A DNA stretch of 64,000 nt from Paralichthys olivaceus (Eukaryota; Chordata; Actinopteri; Pleuronectiformes; Paralichthyidae): NCBI RefSeq assembly GCF_024713975.1, contig NC_091116.1, positions 5,294,463 to 5,358,462 on the forward strand. The letters are read 5' to 3'. This document shows, in pieces, positions 53,801-64,000 of this stretch (position 1 is its first letter; each line of letters begins with the position of its first letter). The notes under the pieces are model-generated. The model saw nothing but the letters and a program-made list of their open reading frames with translations, was not told where the DNA came from and did not search any database. Position numbers and translations under genes: made by a program.

Positions 53801-56702
53801 CTCTGCTTCCTCTCTTGTTCTCGTGTCAGGTGTTTCAGCTTTGTCACTGTGGTGTGACTTTCTGGACCTGGCAGACATGGAGCTGCAGCTCCTCCCCTCC
53901 TCTTTGCCCACTGTGATACCACCATTACTACCAGACATGTGCGACCTGTTGGACCTGTGGCTTGTTGCCCAGATGGCACTCGGAGCTCTTTCTTCTTCTT
54001 TTAGTTCAGGACTGGATGCTCTGGACACGGCACTAGATGCTCTGCCCTCCAAGACGTTTGATTCTGCAGAGATGTGGTCACAGTTAGTAAGGTTGGACTT
54101 GTTGGATTGTGTTGACACGGCAGAATCATCCGAGACATCATCATTACTGTCGTTGTTCTCCTGGTTGTGTTGAGGTGAATCAGGGTTTGAAGTGGCTCCA
54201 CGTTTGCAGCCTCCACAATTGGAGCACACACTCGATGCCCCTGATTTCTTAGAGCCTGTTGAAAGTCCTGTGCGACCAGACCTGCAAGAGGCTCTGCTCA
54301 GTTTGGACCTGGAGCTGGGGGCGCGCTCCATCTCCTCTGCTTCGGCTGTTGAGAGTTGCGTGACGGCACCACAGCAACAGGAAGAAGCTGCAGACACTGC
54401 ACTGCTTGCTCTTTCTTCCCCGTTCTTGTGCTTTTTAACTGGTTCTTTGCTGTGATGACACCGTGAGGCGCTGGGTGGCAGCTCCTCCTCATCATCATCC
54501 TGATCCTCTTTCAATGACTGCAGGACATGTGAGGTGCTGCTGACTGCAGACAGTGGACGCTCCTGCTCTTCCTCCATCATCACCTCATCCTCCCCTGACT
54601 TGCTGCTGACAGGTCGTAGGTTGCTATCTCTGGCGACTACTTCGCTGCGGCTGTGGCACCGGCTCACCCTGCAAACCTCTACATGTTTGTCTCCGTCCTG
54701 CTCCACCTCTACTCTGTGCTCAACCTGCTCCGTCATGCACATCTCCTCCTGGATCAGTTGACTCTGCTCTGAACCTGAGCCGCCTCCACAGCTGGAGAGC
54801 TGTGCTCGACAGTGCACCACTCTCCTGGAATTACAGGATGAAGAAGAGCTCGAGGAGTTTGTATGTCTCCTTGTGGTGTGGCTGGAGGTGTGTAGATGTG
54901 GGGGCGGGCCAAGAGGCTGTTTGCGGCTGTGTGCTGGATTTTCCCACAGGTCGTACTGCTGCTCCTGTCGCTGGTAACAGCAAGGGCAGTGGTTTGCTTC
55001 CATTGCACACTGCACAGCCTCCGGGTCGAATGACACCGAATCAGGATCGGAGCAGCTTTCGGATTGGCCCTTGTGCAGGTATTGCGCCGGGACCTGGCTC
55101 AGGGGGCAACAGTCATTGGTCAGAGATGGGGATTTTTTAATCCGCGTGGACCATTGTAGGGTCTCGTCGTTTTGGAGGCGGAAACGGACCCTCATCTCTA
55201 CTGAGAGGCTGCCGTCTTTATTGACAAGCACTCGCTTTTCGATGTCATCGTTCATAATCGCCGGTCTGGCCTGGGAGTAGGCACTGACACCGTTGCCGTA
55301 TGATTTCTCTGAAGACATCGAGAAATGGGTGGAGCGGTTTGAGGAGTCAGAACGAGGGTGGATGATGCTCTTCTTGGTTTCCAGACCAAAGTTCACTGAA
55401 AGGAGAGTGAGAAAACCCCAAATATTATTTCACATTTCCTTGCTGCTTTTATTTCTAACTCTGTTGATGTTCACCTACACAACATACCATTTTTCTTGCT
55501 TTCATGTCCTTCGCTGTACTCGCTGGCTCTGGACTGAGCTCCATGAGGTGGGGATCTTGCTCCCTGAGTGGCAGGAGATCTGGCCCCATTTCCTGGAGTC
55601 CTGGGACCGAGACCAGGCGACCTGCTGTCCAGACCAGGTAGCTTTTCCTCCGAGTTCTTCTTGATGAAGTTGGCCAGCATTGGACTGAACGCTTCGCGGC
55701 CGACGCACACCAACACAGGAGGGCAGGTCATCAGGCTCTGCACGCTGTCGATCTGGAAACAAAGTCACAGAAGTAAATGAATAAAAAGTAAATATTAATC
55801 GTCTCCATTCAATCAAATACAAATCCCTTCTTACCTTGCGTCCCTCTGCAGTGTAGAGCTTGCGAACGTGAAACTGCATCACCTCTGACACTTCATCCAG
55901 AAAGGCCCTGAGGCTCCTGGACGACCTCCTGCTCAGCACCACGCTCCTCCTCATGCCCGGCTCGCTGTTCTTCACCAGCAGAATCCGGCGCTGCCTGTAC
56001 GGCAAATGGTTGGGTGGCGTTGCGGACAAGCTTTCGGGCCGCTGGGGTCTGCGGTTGAGATGGTACCAGATGCTCGGGCGTTTGCTTGCCAGCTCCATGT
56101 TGATCGGCTTAGCCTGGCGCCGGTCAGAGCACAGGTAGCAGCCTCCGTCCTGGAGCTGCTCGAGGTGTCGGATGGTGTTGGTGCCACGGGGAGTGGTTAC
56201 AGTCCGCACACCAAATGGAAGGGGCACCTGTATGGGGACAAACAGTATATAACCTTCTTATATAGTATAGAAATTTTATCATGATTAAAATAACTTTTCT
56301 TAAATTCTAAGCTGAAAACGGTGGTTAAAAGGAATAAGAAGGATGTGTTTCATGTCAGGGGAAAGTTTCATCCTGTTTCCTAGGTGACAGGTTAAAAGTG
56401 CAGTGTATCTGCATCCTCATAGTCGACTTCAATAGAAATCTCGACATCACCGCTCCTGTCCCACTGACCTTTTGGGAAAGGTCGTCCAGCAGCGCGTCGA
56501 AGCATTTGAAGCTGCGCTTGTGGACGGCCATCCTGACGCCCCCGAACTGGCTGTCGCCGCTTTTGTAGAAGGTGATCCGCTTCGCTGGGGTGGCTGTGGT
56601 CACGTGGGTGGGGCGCACGTCAGAGGGGGATGGTGAGGCGAGGGACGAGCCATGTTTAGACGGGGGCCGGGGGTCCCACATCACTGCCTGGACCGAATGC
56701 AT
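47896..56702 (-). CDS. rp1l1: Retinitis pigmentosa 1-like 1 protein
   Basis: Seven coding exons on the minus strand: 56702-56469, 56227-55835, 55752-55488, 55395-51092, 50857-50003, 49925-48993, 48351-47896; 2479 aa, frame kept throughout. Two doublecortin domains open the protein (about 41-122, [15 protein letters not shown]; and 158-236, [15 protein letters not shown]). Then comes [20 protein letters not shown], shared by RP1 and RP1L1. The choice of RP1L1 rests on [31 protein letters not shown]...[18 protein letters not shown] and [12 protein letters not shown], all matching human RP1L1, and on the neighbours xkr6 and C8orf74. The 4.3-kb exon holds a long serine/basic repeat array; the next-to-last exon is glutamate-rich, as in human. 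RP1L1 binds axonemal microtubules of photoreceptor outer segments; human variants cause occult macular dystrophy. The 5' end of the coding exon follows an acceptor at 56721/56722, so a non-coding leader exon exists upstream. Confidence 0.95.
48993..49640 (-). repeat. rp1l1: Glutamate-rich low-complexity coding tract of rp1l1
   Basis: Exon 6 of rp1l1 codes runs of E with D, G and K (for example a run of ten E near 49590) after the [10 protein letters not shown] motif and a PAPAPAPA stretch. Human RP1L1 has a variable 16-residue glutamate/glutamine repeat in the corresponding position; here no 16-residue period is visible. The plus-strand open frames across it are serine/proline shadows. Confidence 0.8.
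51830..54562 (-). repeat. rp1l1: Array of about 20 degenerate ERAxSAxSxKS repeats in rp1l1
   Basis: Within exon 4 (residues about 575-1485) the pattern (E/D/N)-R-(A/P/S)-x-S-A-x-S-x-K-S recurs, each copy followed by further S/K/R and then an acidic linker. Copies start near 54562, 54415, 54328, 54049, 53992, 53898, 53788, 53653, 53506, 53388, 53214, 53131, 53060, 52967, 52831, 52680, 52563, 52180, 52030 and 51860. Examples are [14 protein letters not shown] and [17 protein letters not shown]. The spacing is irregular, mostly 25-60 residues. Each copy has an arginine three residues before a serine. Confidence 0.85.
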
Positions 56703-56721
56703 GCTGCGTTCTCACACACAC

Positions 56722-59700
56722 CTGAGGAATACACACAAACACACAACAGTAAATCTATAGAAGTCATTACAAGGCTAAACGGCAAATGATTCAATTCAAG
56801 GTGCTATTTCATACATCAAGAGCCATGAATTATTCCCTGTGAGCAATAATAGAATAAAGTATTTGTTGAAAAAAACACTGATCACATTTAAATATGAAGA
56901 TTCTGTGAAACAAAAGACTGGCTTCAACTTTCTGCATGAAACATTCAGTGCAGAGACGTTAAGGACAGAGCTTCCCATGGTTATTTTTAATGAAGCAGAC
57001 CAGCACACACATAGAGATCCTATTTAAGACGGACGTAAAAGGTTCTGCTCGCTACTGAGCTTCTGGCGTAAACTAGCTTGCATAATATACAGTAAGCGAT
57101 TCATCCTCTTTCACTTTGTGTTATAAGCTCACAATGTACTTGTCAACACCCCAGAGTGACACCTTATATTCAATACAATGTTAATAATGATCATCCTGAT
57201 TATTACATCTGAAGACTTTTAATAAAGGTGGATGTTCTCAACAGGCTTAGCAGGTTTTAAGTCCCATGAGACCAGACTTCAGGCCAAATCAGTGATCTTA
57301 GCTGTGGACAGTCTGTCCTCTTAATTCCTTTTCAGTTCCTTAACAACCTCACATCTAACATCCATCCGTCCGTCCATCCATCTATCACTGTTTGCGGCTG
57401 CAGTTTGCAAACACCCAAACTTACATCCATTACTGAAGCGATGAATTGAAATTGCTTGCGGTGAAATCCAAGAATATTCTCTCGTACTCGTGTGCGAGAG
57501 TAAATTCTCAGATTTAAGAAGCAGTAACTGAGAAAAGTTTTGCATTTTTGAAGCCAACATCTCTTCCTAACACACATTTTTACTGTATGGCGTATTCTTA
57601 ACTATTTGTGTGTTTCAAGCCATAATATTTTATCCTGTTACATTTCGTGTTTTAGATTTAATCTACTTGCATCATCTGTTTTATTGTAAAGAACTTTGTA
57701 GTTTATTTTCAAAAGGTGCTATATATATATAAATATGCTTATTATAAAATATTACAACACAAACAATAGATTATTTTAACAAAAGGTTGGACACATGCAC
57801 CAGCAACATATATATACTATATTTACCACTATATAATCAGTTTTAGCTCCATTAGCGACCACTCTACCATTGTGACTACATTTAAACTGTAGACCAAAAA
57901 GTCTGTAGTTTAAATGAACAAGAACAATTTCTATCATCTTTCACCAATTTACCACATTTTTAACCAGCATTTAAGTATTTAAGAACAATGTCTATCACCA
58001 TGACTACCACTAACCATATTCAGTTCACCTCCATCTCTCACGTACACTACTCACATGTTTGGGAATCATGGTCCAAGGTGGTGTGAAAAAAGCTGGAGGG
58101 GAGCAGTGTGTGTCTGTGCAGGGTCTGACCAGTGGAGTTAGTGCTGTGTGTGTGTGTGTGTGTGTCTGTGTGTCTGCAGCCTGTGATGAGATGTAGCTGT
58201 ACAGTGGAGCCCCCCCGGCTCTACAGCTCTCAGGGTAAAATGGCAGTCGGTAATCAGACGCACAGAGGAGGGAGGGAGGGAGGGAGGAGAAAGAGGAGAG
58301 GACAGGAGGGGAGAAGGCTAAGGATAGAATGAAAAGCCTGCTTAAGAACCTGTGTGGGAGAAGGATGGGGGTTGCTATGGTGAGGCCAAGATGGTAGTTA
58401 GACAAGTGGTGTTGTCATATCATATCATCAGGATTATTCTTGGAAAAGTGACAGGAAATGGACATAATGACCTGATGAGCATCACAATAAGGAAAAACAC
58501 ATTAGTATTAGTATCCATAATGGATTTTAATATTTTCACATTGAATCGTCTTGTAAGGGTTTTATTTGTGTGCCCATTAACACGATTATATATATATATA
58601 TATAATTAATATGGAATTTATAGCTTTATAGAAGTTGTGCAACTTGTGTGAATGGGGCCTAATTTTATCAGGGATCTTTAATCCGATTAAATTAATCCCT
58701 AGTAATTTAGTAGTATACGTCCTCCTCAGTATTGGAGTAAGTTAGTTAATAGTAAAAATAATAAGAAGTAGTATCATCTTTAGTTAAATAAAAGTAGGAA
58801 CACTGTGATGGAATTATACTCCCCACTCTTTTATATATTATATTTTATAAATACAATAATGTGACAAAATAAAAGAAACTCTTTCAAATAACACAGTAAT
58901 TTGATCTGTTGCTAATATAAAAATAAATATTCATAGTCATTTTAAGTAGATAACTTGAGTAAATGTACATTAAGTTCCAATCCAATACTGTAAACTCCTC
59001 CCACTATCCAGAAATGAAGCCAATATGGGGAGGTCCCGCCCATATATAAGTGCTCGACCAATCGTGAGTCAGACTCAGCTGTCAATCAAGGCATTTCACC
59101 TCGTTTTATAGCATCAAATGATAATTAAAACATGTCGTCCATCTTTAACAGTCTCTGCTCACAGTCAGGAAAATACCCTAAAAGAGACCTGGATGACTTT
59201 AACAAGATATTTGTCTTTGAAATAAGAAATTTTGTTTGATTGAGTTAATTATTGTATTGTGTACTTGTATAACTCATGATCATCAACATGTATCTGCTCC
59301 ACAGGCTCGGTGAGAGACAGGGGGAGTGTGGGTGGGCCTCAGGCAGGGATGAGTGGGTTCTATGCCAACAGGAAGTGAAGCGTCTGGCAGCTGGAAAACT
59401 GGAAAAACGTGTGAACAGGTGATGCATGTTTGTGCAGCAGCTCTGCCCATGTGTGTTGTTGTGATGTTACACAACTGCATTCAGGCAGAGACGCCTGAAT
59501 GCACATGTCTCCATCACTTCAATTCTTAAATCGGTAGAAAACCAAGTTCTGGACACAGCAAGAAGAAAGCAAAGAGATTATATGATGCATGGCCTAGTTT
59601 TTATACTTGCTCAATCCCTCCTGTTGTCTTATCCCATCAGCAGGTGTGTGTGTGTGTGTGTGTGTGTGTGACTCATCTCATCATCCCCACAACTGGATCA

Positions 59701-60544
59701 CATACACACACTAACGCACACACACATTAAATATACAAAAAAACACACACACATACACAAGCAGGGAGTGAAACAGACAACGTGCATTCACAGAAACACC
59801 CACACACACTTTACAATAACACGTTCAGCCACAGAAGAGACAGAGAGAGAGAGAGGAGCTCACCAGTTTGGATTCATACCCACAGAGATGAAGGCAGATC
59901 AATAGCTCCACAGGGAGAACATCGATGATCATTGATTATTGGAGGCTGGAGTCCGGTGGAGGGAGGACGCAGGGAGGTGTGATCGCTCAGAGTGGAGCAG
60001 CTCAGTCAGTCTGCAACCAGAGCAGCGTGTTCACACATGTGTCAAGTCAGAGGCTCACACACACAAGTACACGGATGTAGACTTTCAGAATAATCTGTCA
60101 TGCTGCCATCTAGCAGACACAAAGTAAGAGCCCAAATGGTTTTTATTTATTTCTTAATATTCTTTATACTCTTTCTTAAAATAGGAAACAGTGTAAAATA
60201 TAAGAGAATTAAAAAAATACACTAGAAAGGAAAATAATTGCAGTGCAGAGAAGTTAAATACTTTTTTTTTTAAGATTAATAAAATTTACCCAATTAAAAA
60301 ACACTGTCTCACTATCATCCAGAGAAGATTTGATTGAAATTTAAAGTAAAAACGGGTTATTGGGTTGTAGGAAAAAACTGAAAGACCTTGTTATAATTTA
60401 TAAAATGATAAGTAGCTTTTAAGAGGAGAGAAGGGGGAATTGGCATATTTTATTTTTAAAGGTATGACAGGAAACAGTATTTGTAATTTGGTCTGACTTG
60501 AAAAAAGAAAGAATCTTTGCATTGGAAACTCCTGAGTGATCCTC
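56722..60544 (-). other. rp1l1: Likely rp1l1 5' intron with possible leader exon
   Basis: The first coding exon is preceded by an acceptor (CCTCAG at 56722-56727, read on the minus strand), so the leader exon is upstream. One candidate ends at 59864 with donor GTGAGC (CCAAACTG before it) and would cover about 59864-60010. Nothing else gene-like was seen. The region holds the second copy of a dispersed repeat (58990-59110), (TG)n runs at 58144-58165 and 59644-59670, and AT-rich filler. Confidence 0.35.
58990..59110. repeat. Dispersed repeat, copy 2 (pair with 11936-12060)
   Basis: Same segments in the same order as copy 1: CCAGAAATGAAGCCAATATG, GAGGTCCCG, CTCGACCAATCGTGAGTCAG and ACTCAGCTGTCAATCA. 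It is about 47 kb from the first copy, which supports a mobile origin over local duplication. Confidence 0.55.
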
Positions 60545-60558
60545 CCCCCCCCCCCCCC
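60544..60558. repeat. Poly-C run
   Basis: About 15 C in a row (G on the minus strand), just beside the TATA-like motif at 60562-60567. A run like this is prone to sequencing error. Confidence 0.85.
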
Positions 60559-60561
60559 AGC

Positions 60562-60677
60562 TTTATATCCTGCAGAACCAGAGGAAGAGGAGGAGGAGAA
60601 AAGAGAAGGGGAGTAAAGAAATGAGGAGGAAGAGGAGAAAAGAGGAGGAGGAGTGGGGTTCATGGTAATTAGGATTA
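60562..60677 (-). promoter_or_regulatory. rp1l1: TATA box with TAATTA/CRX-like sites, possible rp1l1 promoter
   Basis: Read on the minus strand, a CTAATCC CRX/OTX-type site (60672-60677) and an overlapping TAATTA homeodomain site (60666-60671) lie about 100 bases upstream of GATATAAAGC (TATAAA at 60562-60567). This spacing is like that of photoreceptor promoters driven by CRX and suits a photoreceptor gene. The weak point is that no leader exon directly downstream was proven, and the A/T-rich setting makes chance matches likely. Confidence 0.3.
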
Positions 60678-60929
60678 GAGGAGCCTGAGCCATCTGTGGC
60701 TGATAAACCCATCAGCTCCAGTAACAACCCCCCCCCTCTAAACTCATCCTCTTATTATTTCACTGTATTTCATTCATGAGGTAATTAAATATATATTCAT
60801 TTAATACTTAATGTCGTGAAAATACACACAATTCAAACTGAGCACATTTCTTTCACAAGATTTCAAAATAAGAGTCTGAAATTTTGTGTCAACGTTCCAT
60901 GATCCGCTCACGTCCTCCGTGCGTGCATC

Positions 60930-60972
60930 TGACGTCATCACGTTAACAGTGGCGTCCGTCTCCCATGGCAAC
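60930..60972 (+). promoter_or_regulatory. CRE plus X-box directly upstream of C8orf74
   Basis: A perfect TGACGTCA palindrome is at 60930-60937. GTCTCCCATGGCAAC at 60958-60972 fits the X-box pattern GTNNCC N3 RGYAAC bound by RFX factors. The ATG of the gene is 31 bases after the X-box. X-boxes mark ciliary genes and CRE sites are used by CREM in spermatids, so the pair suggests expression in ciliated or flagellated cells. Confidence 0.55.
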
Positions 60973-61003
60973 CACTGAGGCGCACTTGTTTCATTCGCGA
61001 CAG

Positions 61004-62488
61004 ATGGATTTTCTTCCACACAGTGAGATAACACAAATAACCAGACTGCAGGTAGGTACCTGAACGCGACACTCCGAAAATGACAGCTGTGATGAGTTAA
61101 GATGGTGCCTTCAAATGCTGGGGAATTTAAAACATCTCATGTGAGGCTTCGTAAATGTGCTTAGTAACAACTGTGTTTGTCTGTTTCATTTCAAAATGGC
61201 GGCTGTGAACTTTGGTCCTATCCAAACCTTTTTATTTTTAAATCAATATGAGCACTAATGTAAAAATATGCAAAAACAATAAAGTAAATAAATAAAAAAA
61301 CATTTTTGTGCTAAGGGGAAAAATTAAAAGTAAAATAAAATCTACAGTATTTAATTCCTGTACACTTGTATCACAAACGATGCATTCGCTTGTCTCTTTT
61401 ATTTCAGAGGGATGATGGCGTGCAGAGGCTCAGCTGTCACTTCTCCTGGCCTGAGTTCTGCGATGAACGCCGAAGTTTCCATCAGGAGTTTGTGTACGAC
61501 ATCGCCGTGTTCGCCGCCGCCCGCGGCTTCCCCTGGTCTGATGTGGTCCAGACAGCTGTGATCGCCAAAACCATCTTCCCACAACTGGATGGTTGGTTAT
61601 ATATATACAGCATATATATGCATCAGTGCGCTGTACTGTATGGTTTGATTTCCTCCCCCTCCGCTCAGGTCTCCTGACCTTGCTAACCTCTCTTCATCAG
61701 GTCTGGATGCACCCAAACTTTTGTCCTTGCTGAGAGGTGTGATGTCAGAGCGTTTACCGAACCTCACCCCTGTGCACCGACACGAGTTCACCCACTTCCT
61801 CGCAGAAGCCTGCCTCGCTCGGCGGAGGCTTTTCCAGGCGGTGGTGAGTGGAGCTGCCAACGTGTCCATCAATCAGCTTTGTCTGGAGGTGCAGCTGCCA
61901 CCCACACCTCCTCCTCTGGCTCAGGTGATCAGTAGCTGGGGATTAGAGACGAAACAAACCCATTTGGAGTACCATGAAATCTGAAATCCAAGTATCCGCC
62001 TTGTGTACTTTATGCTTATTTGTCTCAATCGTACAGGGCACAGAGCTGCATGAGTGGGAGCACTGCTGCCAGCAAACCCAGCTCACCTCCACCCTACGAC
62101 AGAAGGAGGAGCAGCTGAGGAGCCTCCGACAAGGGCCCAGGGTCACTCTGGGGGATATTCCAGAGGACGTGCACTTGGACAAAGAGGTTAACACTCAGAA
62201 AATATGAATGCATGAGCAGATAAGTCCTGAACATCTTTAGAGTGACTCTGCCGTTCTCTGCAGGGCGTCTCTGAGGTGGTTCGAGTAGCTGTGAGAGCCA
62301 CTGAGGGTCAGATGCTGCAGAGTCTGGACCTGGAGGCCTCGCTGCTCAGTGACATCCTGCAGCTCAGACTGCAGCAGGCAGCCTTGGCCACCGGGGGGCT
62401 CCACAACCCTGCGCCCTCCAGTACAGGTCCAGATGCTGCAGCGAAGGGAAAAATACAAACAGCAAAAAGTAAAGCAGGAGGGAAATAA
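61004..62488 (+). CDS. C8orf74: C8orf74 orthologue, uncharacterised protein
   Basis: Five coding exons: 61004-61051, 61408-61591, 61701-61924, 62037-62186, 62264-62488; the frame is continuous and the product is 276 aa (human C8orf74 294). The start MDFLPHSEITQITRLQ leads into RDDGVQRLSCHFSWPEF, which aligns with the human stretch ending LLNWEEF; ARGFPWSDVVQ matches KGFPWVEVAQ; and CLEVQLPPTPPPLAQ matches the human motif with MPPHPLPLAE. A glutamine/glutamate-rich helical part (LRQKEEQLRSLRQ) may form a coiled coil, and the tail is basic (KGKIQTAKSKAGGK). No enzyme domain or membrane helix is seen and the function is unknown. The exon 4 donor is GTTAAC, weaker than usual. Position next to rp1l1 matches human 8p23.1. 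An X-box and a CRE precede it. Confidence 0.88.
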
Positions 62489-62686
62489 TGTGGAGGAGGA
62501 AAACACTGTTAATGTTATTTAACATCACAGACTTAGAGCAGCTAATTCTACATTTATGAGCCATTATCCTGTAAGTTTTATTCATTGAACAAGGTTATTA
62601 ATGGTTGTTATACATTTATTATGCTCAGAACCTGGTTAATGATCACAAGAGGATTGGCGAGTGAAGATAAATGTTAAGGTATTGCA

Positions 62687-62692
62687 ATTAAA
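62687..62692 (+). terminator. C8orf74: Candidate C8orf74 polyadenylation signal
   Basis: ATTAAA about 200 bases past the stop codon, the only fair poly(A) signal in the near downstream region. Confidence 0.4.
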
Positions 62693-63004
62693 CTTTTTTT
62701 CATTTAATTTTTGAATGAATTCAAATTGTATTTTATTGTCATTTTGACTGAATTGTTTCTTCTTCTTCTATTTTTCATATAACTAGTTTCACATGATATA
62801 ATTAATAAAAAACTAAAACACTTCAACAGAGATTTAGTAATTTTTATTCATCACATTTTCCCTTTTGTTTCCTCATCTTTTACTGTTTCCTGTAATGAGT
62901 GAAACAGCGCCCCCCTGCAGCGCCTCTTGAACGTAGGGCGCCAGCCTTTGTGGCCAAACACGGCATTGCACCCTCAGCTGCGTAGACAGAGGTGACAGGT
63001 GAAG

Positions 63005-63700
63005 TTAAAGGAGAAGTTCGGGTGTTTTTCAACCTGGTCCTTATTTCGTAGATCTACTCACCCGTACAGGTTTGGAGTAACTTGGAGTCCTTCGGACGCT
63101 TTTAGATCCACACAACACTGTGGATCTGCAGCACGAGTCCCCCGAGTCACAGCTGCTTTGTTTACATCCTGGGCTTTCACCTGGGTGACGTCACCGAGGC
63201 GCGCCGCCGCAGGACAGGTGACGATCAGCTGTGTTTGTTTCCACGCAGTTTGCGGCTGCTAGTTTTGCGCAACATGGCCGAACACTGACCAGGTGCTTCA
63301 CTGTACAGGATTCTGTTAAAGCAGCTGTGTCCCGGTGCTCGGGCGTATTCACCCGGCTAAAGGCTAGCTAACTTCAGCGGGCTAACGAGCAGCCTCGGAG
63401 CTAGCGTTAGCTTAGCGAACCGATTTGTTGATTAAACAGGAAGACAACTCGCTCTCGGTTCGCTAAGCTAACGCTAGCTCCGAGGCTGGCGAGACTCACA
63501 CGGACTAGAGCTGGAGATTCATAGTAAATAGAGAGTCTCGCGGCAGATAGTGGTTATTTAGAGGCTGTATGGTGGATGCCCCAATCACTTGTGTTGTGAA
63601 GGACTCCAACATACTCCAAACCTGTACGGGTGAGTAGATCTACAAACCACATGCTGGAAATAAGGACCAGGTTGAAAAAAACCGAACTTCTCCTTTTTAA
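63005..63700. mobile_element. Complete MITE with long inverted ends and TTAA flanks
   Basis: The left end begins TTAA then AGGAGAAGTTCGG; the right end is the inverse, CCGAACTTCTCC then TTTTTAA. The inverted ends extend for about 100 bases (TTCAACCTGGTCCTTATTTC, then TAGATCTACTCACCCGTACA and GGTTTGGAGTA on both arms), with a gap of about 15 bases in the left arm and few mismatches. Near the centre is a second, perfect inverted repeat of 32 bp (63392-63423 against 63455-63486) with a 31-base loop. No transposase is coded. TTAA at both borders suggests a piggyBac-type target duplication, but other families cannot be excluded. Confidence 0.75.
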
Positions 63701-64000
63701 TTAAGTAACTCATCATTAAACCATTAACGATATTAACTTAATGACGTGTTTTGAATGAGTGAGCAGAAGCTGGAGAGTTTCGGGTGATGCTGATGAAATG
63801 AAGCTGACAGAGATGAAGAGAGGAGAAGACAGATGTGAACACAGCAACATGTGCAGAGACTAAAGACCAGACAACTTCTGAAACGTGAGTCAAGTTTACT
63901 TCCTGTTGGTTTGTGTTGTTGCTGAAATAATATTTATGTGACTGTGTGAAAAGTTTTGTACTGGACGTAACTTACTGATGAATTAGTTTTATTATGAGTT
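63701..64000. other. No feature seen to the window end
   Basis: AT-rich flank after the MITE. One GT-containing donor-like spot (AAACG then GTGAGT near 63883) could be the end of an exon of a further plus-strand gene, but there is nothing else to support it. Confidence 0.4.

Noticed and set aside
47896-56702. Assignment to RP1 and not RP1L1
   Set aside because: Both share the doublecortin start, but the [10 protein letters not shown] motif, the [16 protein letters not shown] segment and the neighbours xkr6 and C8orf74 fit RP1L1.

Overview
This is vertebrate nuclear DNA, almost certainly from a percomorph-type teleost. The genes are split into many exons with short introns and consensus GT-AG borders. 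The proteins reconstructed by joining exons align over their length with vertebrate orthologues recalled from memory. The DNA between genes is AT-rich, full of (CA)n/(GT)n microsatellites, and carries small palindromic elements typical of fish genomes. There is no sign of bacterial, viral or organellar sequence. No database search was possible, so gene names rest on reading the spliced translations and on gene order.

Layout, left to right. 1-7.5 kb: no gene recognised. 7.55-8.04 kb: a CpG-rich patch with a likely non-coding first exon of an unidentified minus-strand gene. 9.47-14.36 kb: clic5 (minus), six coding exons with two alternative first exons, giving 248-aa and 393-aa proteins. 15.3-21.35 kb: enpp4 (plus), seven coding exons, 457 aa, plus a probable non-coding 5' exon. 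21.35-29.0 kb: no recognised gene. 29.0-34.03 kb: xkr6 (minus), four coding exons, 567 aa, with a CpG-rich first exon and long CA/TG tracts in intron 1. 34.4-39.4 kb: no recognised gene. 39.4-45.85 kb: gckr (plus), 19 coding exons, 601 aa. 47.9-56.7 kb: rp1l1 (minus), seven coding exons, 2479 aa, including a 4.3-kb exon. 61.0-62.5 kb: the C8orf74 orthologue (plus), five exons, 276 aa. 63.0-63.7 kb: a complete non-autonomous DNA transposon (MITE) with long inverted ends and a nested hairpin.

Gene order joins two blocks that lie on different chromosomes in human. clic5-enpp4 matches the RUNX2/CLIC5/ENPP4 segment of 6p21. xkr6, rp1l1 and C8orf74 match 8p23.1. gckr (2p23 in human) lies inside the second block, where SOX7 and PINX1 lie in mammals. 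The genes do not form one pathway. clic5 (actin-rich structures), rp1l1 (photoreceptor axoneme) and possibly C8orf74 (ciliary or spermatid, judged from promoter motifs) are cell-structure genes; enpp4 is a surface nucleotide hydrolase; gckr controls liver glucokinase.

The items most worth a second look are an array of about 20 degenerate serine/basic repeats in the large rp1l1 exon, an X-box plus a perfect CRE directly upstream of C8orf74, a TATA/CRX-like cluster that could be the rp1l1 photoreceptor promoter, the MITE at the right end, and the unassigned CpG-island exon at 7.8 kb.
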